Origin: Thiomonas sp.
GTDB lineage: Bacteria; Pseudomonadota; Gammaproteobacteria; Burkholderiales; Burkholderiaceae
DNA: 13,693 nucleotides
NCBI GenBank assembly: GCA_027443745.1
Contig: DAIAZB010000390.1
Coordinates: forward strand, 1-13,693
Direction: 5' to 3'
Under the pieces are notes generated by a model, which saw only the letters and a list, made by a program, of their open reading frames with translations, was not told where the DNA came from and searched no databases. This document shows positions 7,586 through 13,693 of the stretch, piece by piece. The position numbers were made by a program, and so were the translations under genes. Numbering within the stretch: the first letter of the stretch is position 1; the number at the start of each line of letters is the position of its first letter.

Positions 7586-7762
7586 GCAGCACGCTCGACT
7601 CGGTGCTCTGCCACATCTGCCGCGCCTGGTTCTTGTGCCTGCTTGCCGAGTCGTCGTGGTACATGAGGCTTTAATGCGCGGCCTGTGCCTTCATGGCTGC
7701 GCAGTTGCTGGCGCTGCCAGCACCTCCGATTCCTCTTCTGCCTTGCGATCCCTTCTTCCCCC
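7586..7762 (+). other. acpP-fabF intergenic spacer with an inverted repeat
   Basis: This spacer has no credible gene. It holds an 8-base inverted repeat, CGACTCGG (7596-7603) and CCGAGTCG (7646-7653), separated by 42 bases, and a smaller 5-base stem AGCAC/GTGCT overlapping the left arm. No T-run follows, so transcription probably reads on into fabF. Open frames that extend fabF upstream to GTG 7685 lack family sequence. Confidence 0.35.
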
Positions 7763-8998
7763 ATGAGCCAGCGTCGACGTATCGCCATCACCGGCCTAGG
7801 CGCCATCTCTCCAATTGGCAACACGGTTGAAGTCGCCTGGGGTAATCTGGTTGCAGGCAAGTCCGGCATCGGACGCATCACCAAATTCGACGCCTCGACG
7901 TTTTCGGCACAAATTGCCGGCGAGGTGCGCGACTTCGATATCGGCACATACATCCCGGTGAAAGAAGCGCGCCATATGGACACCTTCATCCACTATGGCG
8001 TCGCGGCCTCCATGCAGGCCGTACGCGACAGCGGGTTGGTTGATGCCGGCCTCGATCCCGAGCGCGTCGGCGTTTTGGTGGGTTCGGGGATCGGCGGTCT
8101 TCCCATGATCGAGCAGACTCACCAAGATTTCATTGATCGAGGCGCCCGGCGCATTTCGCCATTTTTTGTCCCGGCTTCGATCATCAACATGATTTCCGGC
8201 CATGTGTCGATCGAATATGGATTCAAGGGCCCCAATCTCTCTGTGGTCACTGCCTGCACCACCGGCCTGCACGCCATCGGCCTGGCTGCACGCCTGATCG
8301 AGGGGGGCGATGCCGATGCCATGGTGGCGGGCGGCTCCGAGGCCACCGTCTGTCCCTTGGGAATCGGCGGTTTCGCCTCGGCCCGTGCACTGTCCACGCG
8401 CAATGATGATCCCACTGCGGCCAGCCGCCCCTGGGACAAGGACCGCGATGGTTTCGTCCTCGGCGAGGGTGCCGGTGTCATGGTGCTCGAAGCCTGGGAA
8501 CACGCCACCCGGCGTGGTGCGAACATCTATGCTGAACTCGTCGGTTTTGGCATGAGCGGTGATGCACACCACATCACAGCACCCAATGTCGACGGCCCAC
8601 GCCAATGCATGTTGGCTGCCATGCGCAATGCCGAGATCGACGTGGATCAGGTGCAATACCTGAACGCGCATGGCACGTCCACTCCGCTTGGCGACAAGAA
8701 CGAGACGGATGCCATCAAGGCCGCGTTCGGTGCCCACGCCTACAAACTCGTGGTTAACTCCACCAAGTCCATGACCGGGCACTTGTTGGGTGGTGCTGGT
8801 GGGTTGGAGTCGTTGTTCACCGTCCTGGCACTGCACCACCAAATCTCACCCCCCACGATCAACTTGCAGACGCCCGATCCGGACTGTGATCTGGACTACT
8901 GCGCCAACACGGCACGCCAGATGCCGATCGAATACGCGCTCAAGAACAACTTTGGCTTCGGCGGAACCAACGGTTCGTTGGTGTTCCGCCGCGTCTGA
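7763..8998 (+). CDS. fabF: Beta-ketoacyl-ACP synthase II (KAS II)
   Basis: FabF condenses acyl-ACP with malonyl-ACP during chain elongation and controls the temperature-dependent C16:1 to C18:1 step. The 411-residue protein has the Cys-His-His set: Cys165 in VVTACTTGLHAIG, His303 in NAHGTSTPLGD and His340 in KSMTGHLLGGAGG, with Lys335 nearby. The N-terminal RRIAITGLGAISPIGN and the C-terminal NNFGFGGTNGSLVF complete the thiolase-fold signature. I chose the ATG at 7763 because the homologous sequence begins there, even though the upstream CCTTCTTCCCCC is a poor ribosome binding site. It closes the fatty-acid cluster and is 23 bases from the next gene, with no terminator between. Confidence 0.97.
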   Translation: MSQRRRIAITGLGAISPIGNTVEVAWGNLVAGKSGIGRITKFDASTFSAQIAGEVRDFDIGTYIPVKEARHMDTFIHYGVAASMQAVRDSGLVDAGLDPERVGVLVGSGIGGLPMIEQTHQDFIDRGARRISPFFVPASIINMISGHVSIEYGFKGPNLSVVTACTTGLHAIGLAARLIEGGDADAMVAGGSEATVCPLGIGGFASARALSTRNDDPTAASRPWDKDRDGFVLGEGAGVMVLEAWEHATRRGANIYAELVGFGMSGDAHHITAPNVDGPRQCMLAAMRNAEIDVDQVQYLNAHGTSTPLGDKNETDAIKAAFGAHAYKLVVNSTKSMTGHLLGGAGGLESLFTVLALHHQISPPTINLQTPDPDCDLDYCANTARQMPIEYALKNNFGFGGTNGSLVFRRV

Positions 8999-9021
8999 TT
9001 CCGGCGAAGTTCAGTCCCGCC

Positions 9022-9786
9022 ATGAAAGCGACCGCTCAATTTCAACTCCATGTGGAGCGCTTCGCCCGCTGGCATGCTTTGCTCACGGGATTCGATCTTG
9101 CTGTCGCGCTGGCAGTGGTCTGGAATGTCTGGCAATGGCGTGGGCATCGTGAGGTCGGAGTCATGGGCGGCCTGTCCCTAGCTGTATTCCTTCTGGTGCT
9201 GGCAGCCCAGTTTCCCTACTGGAAAACGCGGGCGTTCACCCTGGTACACGGCGCCAGCGGTTGGAAATTATTGCAAGGTCGCCGACAACAGGATCTCGCC
9301 GAGGTGCGAGGCTTGGCCTTGCCTGGCCAAATCCTGGTGTTGGGGATGAGCGCACAGGGCCGCGTGGTGCTTCCCGTGTCATCCGACATTTCCCCGACTG
9401 CCTGGCGAGAGTTACGCACCCGGCTGGCGTTGTGGCCGCTCTCGTGGAGCCGACGCCCGATCAGTTGCTGGTCCAGCGCGTTCAGGCTGGCGACCAGAAA
9501 GCCTTCGAGTTGCTGGTTGCCAAATACCAGCGCCGGATTTTCCGGCTTATCTCACGCTTTATCCGCGACTCGGCTTTGGCCGAAGATGTGTCGCAAGAAA
9601 CGTTTCTGCGCGCCTACCGCGCCATCGGTCAATTCCGTGGCGACAGCCAGTTCTACACCTGGCTTTATCGCATTGCCGTCAATACGGCGAAGAAAGCCAT
9701 TGCCGACAGCGCGCGCGACCCCATCATCCGCGAGTCATCCACCATTTCTGACGATGGCGAAACTTTTGTTTCCGGTGAGCAACTAA
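9022..9786 (+). CDS. YgfX-like small membrane protein with an open frame that runs on into rpoE
   Basis: I do not recognise this gene with certainty. The first ~139 residues look like a real small membrane protein: two hydrophobic helices at about 22-38 and 47-64, then a soluble part with GWKLLQG, PGQILVLGM, RVVLPVSSD and SPTAWRELRTRLALW. That layout (two helices, a beta-rich tail, a final WRxLRxRL) resembles the YgfX/CptA group, whose members are usually about 135-150 residues. A gene of this kind often sits just before rpoE in related bacteria. Here no stop occurs at the expected place: the frame continues to TAA at 9784, adding about 115 residues rich in Ser, Arg, Pro and Trp that are simply rpoE read out of frame. 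The real protein probably ended near 9430-9445, so either a stop was lost, the sequence has an error, or the long overlap is genuine. Confidence 0.6.
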   Translation: MKATAQFQLHVERFARWHALLTGFDLAVALAVVWNVWQWRGHREVGVMGGLSLAVFLLVLAAQFPYWKTRAFTLVHGASGWKLLQGRRQQDLAEVRGLALPGQILVLGMSAQGRVVLPVSSDISPTAWRELRTRLALWPLSWSRRPISCWSSAFRLATRKPSSCWLPNTSAGFSGLSHALSATRLWPKMCRKKRFCAPTAPSVNSVATASSTPGFIALPSIRRRKPLPTARATPSSASHPPFLTMAKLLFPVSN

Positions 9787-10043
9787 GCGACATGGAAACC
9801 CCGGAAGCCGTGTTGGCGAGCCGGGAAATTGCCAGAACTGTCAATGCTGCCATGGATGCGTTGCCCGAAGACTTACGTACAGCAATCGCCTTGCGCGAAA
9901 TCGAAGGCCTGAGTTACGAAGAGATTGCGCAGGCCATGCGTTGTCCAGTCGGGACCGTACGCTCGCGCATTTTCCGGGCGCGCGAGTCAATTGCCAGGCA
10001 ACTTCGTCCCTTGCTGGGCACCAAATCAGGCGAGCGTTGGTAA
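9444..10043 (+). CDS. rpoE: RNA polymerase sigma factor RpoE (extracytoplasmic, sigma-E)
   Basis: This 199-residue ECF sigma factor directs transcription of envelope-stress genes. Region 2 runs from about residue 14 to 90 (FELLVAKYQRRIFRLISRFI, then EDVSQETFLRAYRAIGQFRG and FYTWLYRIAVNTAK, which melts and reads the -10). Region 4 is at 135-195 (LPEDLRTAIALREIEGLSYEEIAQAM, then CPVGTVRSRIFRARE, the -35-reading helix-turn-helix). I chose GTG at 9444 because the resulting 199 residues and N-terminus align with well-known Burkholderia RpoE. Another GTG lies at 9432, and there is no ATG before the domain. No Shine-Dalgarno sequence precedes either, and the start lies inside the upstream membrane-protein frame, so initiation may rely on coupling. 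It is followed by its anti-sigma gene 35 bases later. Confidence 0.95.
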   Translation: MEPTPDQLLVQRVQAGDQKAFELLVAKYQRRIFRLISRFIRDSALAEDVSQETFLRAYRAIGQFRGDSQFYTWLYRIAVNTAKKAIADSARDPIIRESSTISDDGETFVSGEQLSDMETPEAVLASREIARTVNAAMDALPEDLRTAIALREIEGLSYEEIAQAMRCPVGTVRSRIFRARESIARQLRPLLGTKSGERW

Positions 10044-10078
10044 GGCATGAGTGGTCACGCCATATCTGGAGTATTGTG

Positions 10079-10729
10079 ATGGAGCCATCGAACATGAATG
10101 AAGCTGCGATGCAAGCACGCATTTCCGCGCTGATGGATGGTGAGATGTATTCGGATGATCCTGCGTCAGGCGCAGCAGGTCACGACGTTGCTTGGAGTGC
10201 AGTAGCTGCCGACGCCGAGGCGCGACAGACTTGGCTGCAATACCACCAGATTGGCGATTTGCTGCGATCCTCCGAACTCGCGCCACTGCAGTTGGAGCAG
10301 GCGTTTCTGCGGCGATTTTCCGAACGGTTATGTCAAGAACCGGTGCAACTCTCCCCTGTTGCCCAGGTTTCTGCGCAACAGCCCAAGCGACTGCGCGCAC
10401 GTTGGGCTGCGACGGGCGCAGCCCTTGCGAGCGTGGCGACGGTGGCCTTGGTGTCCTTTTCGTCTTTACCGTCCTTGCCCCCCATCCACCAGGCAGCACA
10501 GTTGGTCCCTCAACGGCCAGTCGAATCGTCGGCACGGGTGACTGCGCCGCTTCACATCGCGCGCGATGTGCGGTCTGATCAAATCCCGGTCGTTGACAAG
10601 ATGGGAGGTCAGATGCCCGCCATCTGGGCGCAATATCTGATGGCCCATCAACAATTGGCTGGGAGCGTCCTGCCCTATACCCCAGCCGGCATTCATGAAG
10701 CGGATTTCCGTGTGGCCCTTGCGCATTAA
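10079..10729 (+). CDS. rseA: Sigma-E anti-sigma factor RseA
   Basis: This 216-residue single-pass inner-membrane protein should hold RpoE inactive until envelope stress triggers its stepwise proteolysis. The N-terminal cytoplasmic part has the family motif ISALMDGEM at 15-23 and a WLQYHQIGDLLR segment at 52-63, which form the sigma-binding helices. One hydrophobic span lies at about 109-130, preceded by Lys/Arg residues (KRLRARW), which puts the C-terminal part in the periplasm, where RseB would bind. The ATG at 10079 is favoured by GGAG at 10068-10071 with a 7-base spacer; a second in-frame ATG is at 10094. Sequence is divergent outside the N-terminus, as is usual for RseA, so position between rpoE and rseB is part of the evidence. 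Confidence 0.9.
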   Translation: MEPSNMNEAAMQARISALMDGEMYSDDPASGAAGHDVAWSAVAADAEARQTWLQYHQIGDLLRSSELAPLQLEQAFLRRFSERLCQEPVQLSPVAQVSAQQPKRLRARWAATGAALASVATVALVSFSSLPSLPPIHQAAQLVPQRPVESSARVTAPLHIARDVRSDQIPVVDKMGGQMPAIWAQYLMAHQQLAGSVLPYTPAGIHEADFRVALAH

Positions 10730-11852
10730 GCTGAAGATGCTTGTCCCGCATGGTTTGCCGCGCATCCGAGTGCAGCACGCCGCGGTGTGCTGTGCGTTGT
10801 GGCTGATACCCGCGATCACTTGGGCCAACCCAAGCCTCGTCACTGCCGCGGGCGCAGGCACACGGAACGTGACTCTGCTTGCCAATCCTTCGCAAAAGAT
10901 TGATGCTGCAGCCTCGGCGGATGGTCAGTACTCCAAGCCCCAACAACATCATGAAGCCTCGTTGCAATCCTGGTTGCAACGCGTCAGCCAGGCAGCGAAG
11001 GACCGCAATTACTCGGGCGTTTTCGTGGTGCAATCCGGCGGCCGCATCGTGACGTCAACGATCGACCACTATGTGGTGCATGGCAACACCCTCGAGCGCG
11101 TGGAAACCCTTGATGGCCAACGTCGGATCCTGGTCTGCCACAACGCCGAGACCCGGACGATTTTGCCCGACGCTCGCCTGATTGTGGTCGAGGATCACCA
11201 CACCGACTACAGTTTTCCTCGCATGCTGAAGACGCCGCATGCCGACTATGCAACGCACTACAAACTCAGGCAAGAGGGTCATGAGCGCTGCGCCGGCTAT
11301 GTCTGCGACGTCACGCGCATCATCCCGCAGGACGATTTGCGTTACGGTTACCGGCTTTGGACTGAGCAGAGATCAGGTTTGCTGGTGAAGGCGCAAACAT
11401 TGAATGATCTGGGTAAGGTGCTTGACCAGGTGGCGTTTACTCAACTCGACCTCAACCCGAAGCCCAGGCCCGACCTGATTTCCGAGGCGCTGAAAGGCAC
11501 ATCCAACTATCGCATTGAGCATATGCGTGCCAGCCTGAGCACACCCCAGGCGCAAGGCTGGGCCTTGAGTCACCCGATTCCTGGCTTCGAGTCCGTGGGT
11601 ATCTACAAGCGCCGTCTCATGTTGCACGGCAAGCCGACGGAGGTCACGCAGTGGCTGTTCAGTGACGGACTGGCTTCGGTTTCGCTGTTTGCCGGCCCCA
11701 GCGCTGATTCGCATCAGCCTGGCGCCAGCCTGCATATGGGCGACACCAACGCACTGCTTGCTCGCAAGGGCGCATGGTCGGTCATCGTGATCGGCGCTGT
11801 CCCGGCAAAAACCCTTCAACTTTTTGCCGATTCGCTGAAACAACTTCACTGA
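10695..11852 (+). CDS. rseB: Sigma-E regulatory protein RseB (MucB family)
   Basis: RseB is a periplasmic protein that binds RseA and shields it from the site-1 protease. In E. coli it is released by lipopolysaccharide intermediates. A signal peptide is visible (hydrophobic AAVCCALWLIPAITWA, likely cut after residue 44). The N-terminal LolA-like domain starts around residue 90 with WLQRVSQAAKDRNYSGVFVVQSGG, and contains Cys199 and Cys204, which could form a disulfide. The smaller C-terminal domain spans about 285-385 (GWALSHPIPGFESVGIYKRR through GAVPAKTLQLFADSLK). The ATG at 10695 overlaps rseA by 35 bases; ATG 10737 gives a more usual signal length and would start 7 bases after the rseA stop. 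Neither has a clear ribosome binding site, so the start is open. Confidence 0.93.
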   Translation: MKRISVWPLRIKLKMLVPHGLPRIRVQHAAVCCALWLIPAITWANPSLVTAAGAGTRNVTLLANPSQKIDAAASADGQYSKPQQHHEASLQSWLQRVSQAAKDRNYSGVFVVQSGGRIVTSTIDHYVVHGNTLERVETLDGQRRILVCHNAETRTILPDARLIVVEDHHTDYSFPRMLKTPHADYATHYKLRQEGHERCAGYVCDVTRIIPQDDLRYGYRLWTEQRSGLLVKAQTLNDLGKVLDQVAFTQLDLNPKPRPDLISEALKGTSNYRIEHMRASLSTPQAQGWALSHPIPGFESVGIYKRRLMLHGKPTEVTQWLFSDGLASVSLFAGPSADSHQPGASLHMGDTNALLARKGAWSVIVIGAVPAKTLQLFADSLKQLH

Positions 11853-11946
11853 GAGATGGTTTCATTCACAATAGGTTGCATTTTGACGCGTCGTCTATGC
11901 TGCGCGTTCTGATAGCCGCCCGTACCTACTTGTGATGGAGTCTTTT
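11853..11946 (+). other. rseB-mucD spacer
   Basis: This short gap has no gene and no terminator. I looked for a sigma-E promoter (AACTT-type -35 with TC-rich -10); the only candidate, AACTT at the end of rseB with TCATT 15 bases on, is weak. A TTGCAT (11876-11881) and TATGCT (11896-11901) pair has only a 14-base spacer. mucD is most simply part of the rpoE operon. Confidence 0.4.
11937..11940 (+). promoter_or_regulatory. Ribosome binding site that selects the mucD start
   Basis: GGAG lies six bases before GTG 11947, an ideal distance. The upstream starts GTG 11932 and ATG 11935 have no such site, and the GGAG would fall inside their coding sequence. This favours GTG 11947. Confidence 0.6.
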
Positions 11947-13422
11947 GTGGACACACGTTTCACTGCTGTTGCCTTTGCCATTGCCCTCAGTCTTGGCACG
12001 TTTGCCACCATCAACGCCACGGCAGCCGCCGCTCCGGTCGCAGCAGCGAACTGTCCGGGTGCATGTGGCCTGCCCGACTTCACGGGGCTGGTCGAAAAAG
12101 TCGGCCCCTCGGTCGTCAACATCCGCACTTTCAAAAAGATCTCGGCCGACCAGGGGCCGCAGATGGATGACCAGACGCGTGAATTCCTGCGTCGCTTCTT
12201 CGGTGTACCCGTGCCACCCACGACGCCCCCCGGCGGCGGCTCTGCGCCGAAGGGCGAAGATGAGGAAAAACCCACCGGCGTGGGTTCTGGTTTCATTCTG
12301 AGTGCCGATGGCTATGTGATGACCAACGCCCATGTGGTCGATGGTGCAGATGAGATCATGGTCACACTCACGGACAAGCGTGAGTTCAAGGCGAAGTTGA
12401 TTGGTGCCGACAAGCGCACCGATATCGCGGTGGTGAAGATCGACGCCAAGAATCTGCCCGCTGTGAACATTGGTGACTCGAAAAAAATCAAGGTTGGTGA
12501 ATGGGTGGTGGCGATTGGTTCGCCGTTCGGGTTGGAGAACACGGTGACCGCCGGTATCGTGAGTGCCAAAGGCCGTGACACCGGCGACTACACCCCCTTC
12601 ATCCAGACGGATGTTGCTGTCAATCCAGGCAATTCGGGTGGTCCGCTGATCAATATGCAGGGTCAGGTCATCGGTATCAACTCGCAGATCTACAGCCGCA
12701 CGGGTGGCTTCATGGGCATCTCCTTCGCCATTCCGATCGACGAGGCGATTCGCGTGGCCGATCAACTCAAAGCCACAGGCTACGTCGTGCGCGGCAAGAT
12801 CGGCGTGGCGATCGACAGCGTCAGTCGCGAACTCGCCGAGTCCATCGGCCTGGGCAAGCCGATGGGTGCGCTCGTGCGCAGTGTGGAAGCGGGTGGTGCC
12901 GCCGACAAGGCCGGCGTTCAGGCCGGTGACATCATCACCAAATTCGACGGCAAAACCATCGAGCGGGCAACTGACTTACCCCGCATCGTCGGCGAGGTCA
13001 AACCCGGCACCCGCGTGCCGATGCAGGTGTTCCGTCGCGGTGCCGAGCGTACCTTGCAAGTGAGTGTGAGCGAGTGGGCCAAGGACACAAAAGCGGCCAG
13101 TGAGAAGCCCAAACACGCCCACAAGTCGGGCGCTGAGAAAAGCCCCATCGGTGTCGCAGCGGTTGATTTGAACGACACGCAAAAGAAGGAATTAGGGGTG
13201 AAGTCTGGTGTGCTGGTGGAGGCTGTGCAAGGTCCGGCTGGTCGTGATGGCTTGCGTGTGGGCGACGTGGTGACGACCATGAACAACGTCGAAATCACCA
13301 GCGCCAAGCAGTTCAATGATCTTGCAGTCGCGCTGCCCACCGGCAAGCCGGTTGCGTTGCTGGTGCGTCGTGGCGATGCGGCGCAATTCATCCTGGTCCG
13401 TCCCAAGGCGACAGGAGAATGA
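11947..13422 (+). CDS. mucD: DegP/MucD-family periplasmic serine protease (Do family)
   Basis: This 491-residue periplasmic HtrA protease/chaperone degrades misfolded envelope proteins and, as MucD in Pseudomonas, restrains the sigma-E-like pathway. An N-terminal signal peptide ends around residues 25-33 (hydrophobic VAFAIALSLGTFATI, then an Ala-rich stretch). The trypsin-like domain has the triad His129 (TNAHVV), Asp159 (RTDIAVVKI) and Ser230 (NPGNSGGPL). Two PDZ domains follow, at about 268-375 (IGVAIDSV, then GGAADKAGVQAGDII) and 400-487 (GVLVEAVQ, then RDGLRVGDVV). The loop rich in Pro/Gly/Glu at 88-112 corresponds to the LA loop. Cys36 and Cys40 form a CxxxC pair just after the signal. 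Starts at 11932 or 11935 would add a few residues with no ribosome binding site. Last gene of the sigma-E block. Confidence 0.95.
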   Translation: MDTRFTAVAFAIALSLGTFATINATAAAAPVAAANCPGACGLPDFTGLVEKVGPSVVNIRTFKKISADQGPQMDDQTREFLRRFFGVPVPPTTPPGGGSAPKGEDEEKPTGVGSGFILSADGYVMTNAHVVDGADEIMVTLTDKREFKAKLIGADKRTDIAVVKIDAKNLPAVNIGDSKKIKVGEWVVAIGSPFGLENTVTAGIVSAKGRDTGDYTPFIQTDVAVNPGNSGGPLINMQGQVIGINSQIYSRTGGFMGISFAIPIDEAIRVADQLKATGYVVRGKIGVAIDSVSRELAESIGLGKPMGALVRSVEAGGAADKAGVQAGDIITKFDGKTIERATDLPRIVGEVKPGTRVPMQVFRRGAERTLQVSVSEWAKDTKAASEKPKHAHKSGAEKSPIGVAAVDLNDTQKKELGVKSGVLVEAVQGPAGRDGLRVGDVVTTMNNVEITSAKQFNDLAVALPTGKPVALLVRRGDAAQFILVRPKATGE

Positions 13423-13430
13423 TCACCAAG

Positions 13431-13530
13431 ATTCTTTTTATTTGCATTGATTTTATGCTAATTTAATAAGAAAATTTGATGTCTTCATCGATCTAGTGAG
13501 AGTCAATCAAGATTTGATACAAATTTCATC
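13431..13530 (+). other. AT-rich non-coding stretch after mucD with imperfect direct repeats
   Basis: By hand count these 100 bases contain 25 G or C, against clearly GC-rich DNA elsewhere. There is no credible gene. Two copies of ATTTGAT...TTCATCG occur at 13474-13490 (3-base gap) and 13512-13531 (6-base gap). The second copy begins within an ATCAA-GAT-TTGAT inverted repeat (13506-13518). TTGATT (13447-13452) with GAAAAT 17 bases later is a possible sigma-70 promoter, but AT-rich DNA yields such matches easily. Confidence 0.5.
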
Positions 13531-13574
13531 GCAAATGGGTCCGCTTCTGGTCCGGCTCAAGTATCCGCCGCGCT

Positions 13575-13580
13575 TAAAAT
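13575..13580 (+). promoter_or_regulatory. Candidate -10 element after mucD
   Basis: TAAAAT matches the -10 consensus at five of six positions, but no good -35 lies 16-18 bases upstream. Transcription from here would begin near 13587 and meet the terminator about 60 bases later. Confidence 0.35.
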
Positions 13581-13620
13581 AGAGGCCCAACAAGCAGTTG
13601 CCAAACAGTTTTTGTTGGTG

Positions 13621-13650
13621 GGCGCGACCTCAATGCCGCGCCTTTTTTTT
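13621..13650 (+). terminator. Intrinsic (Rho-independent) terminator
   Basis: GGCGCG (13621-13626) and CGCGCC (13637-13642) form a GC-only 6-bp stem with a 10-base loop, followed directly by eight Ts (13643-13650). This is a classic terminator for plus-strand transcription. It could end the rpoE-mucD transcript, or a short transcript that starts near 13587. Confidence 0.8.
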
Positions 13651-13693
13651 GGCCTGCTGCACGCACAACCCAGTGGTCCACGACCTTTGCTGC

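Noticed and set aside
7685..7762. N-terminal extension of FabF from GTG 7685
   Set aside because: The extra 26 residues are Cys/Trp/Ser-rich and unlike any KAS II; homology begins exactly at ATG 7763.
7796..8842. 348-codon minus-strand open frame opposite fabF, and 342 codons at 6548-7576 opposite fabG-acpP
   Set aside because: Both mirror strongly supported genes, have no family sequence and no ribosome binding or promoter signals.
10026..11033. 335-codon minus-strand open frame across rseA and the start of rseB
   Set aside because: Composition is Arg/Pro/Gln-rich as expected from an off-strand reading; the sense strand carries two recognisable genes.
13555..13560. GGTCCG-type short direct repeats around 13537-13555 as a mobile-element scar
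   Set aside because: Only six bases repeated, no inverted termini, no transposase remnant nearby.
1..13693. CRISPR array, tRNA, rRNA, phage or IS content
   Set aside because: No regularly spaced repeats, no cloverleaf or rRNA-like sequence, and no transposase or integrase motif in either strand.

Overview
The window looks like a GC-rich betaproteobacterial (Burkholderiales-type) chromosome. The evidence is the gene order yceD-rpmF-plsX-fabH-fabD-fabG-acpP-fabF followed by rpoE-rseA-rseB-mucD, the cysteine-free L32 sequence, and a 199-residue RpoE. Most of it is core housekeeping DNA, well conserved in content. I see no phage, IS element, CRISPR array, tRNA or rRNA, and no convincing new multi-gene system. 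The unusual points lie at gene borders.

Layout. Positions 1-2169 are on the minus strand. Reading leftward from 2169 come two small YeeE/YedE-type sulfur transporter subunits, a YceF-type Maf nucleotide pyrophosphatase, and an RsmI-like SAM methyltransferase. These four reading frames touch or overlap, so they look like one operon. The methyltransferase carries an in-frame stop and also runs off the left edge. Positions 2170-2332 are a divergent spacer. From 2333 everything is on the plus strand: yceD (23S rRNA accumulation), rpmF (L32), then fatty acid and phospholipid synthesis (plsX, fabH, fabD, fabG, acpP, fabF). A small YgfX-like membrane protein follows, then the extracytoplasmic stress module: sigma-E (rpoE), its anti-sigma factor (rseA), the periplasmic regulator (rseB) and a DegP/MucD protease. 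The last 271 bases are non-coding: a strongly AT-rich stretch, a candidate promoter and an intrinsic terminator.

How they work together. FabD makes malonyl-ACP on the AcpP carrier. FabH starts chains, FabG reduces the ketoacyl intermediate and FabF elongates. PlsX moves finished acyl chains from ACP to phosphate for phospholipid synthesis. The sigma-E block then senses envelope damage: RseB and RseA hold RpoE inactive, and MucD degrades damaged envelope proteins. No terminator is visible between fabF and the stress block, so membrane synthesis and envelope stress control could be partly co-transcribed.

The points most worth a second look are the stop codon in the methyltransferase gene; the sulfur-transport pair next to maf; the YgfX-like reading frame that has no stop before rpoE and overlaps it by about 340 bases; and the 25% GC tail after mucD, which has repeats and a possible short terminated transcript.
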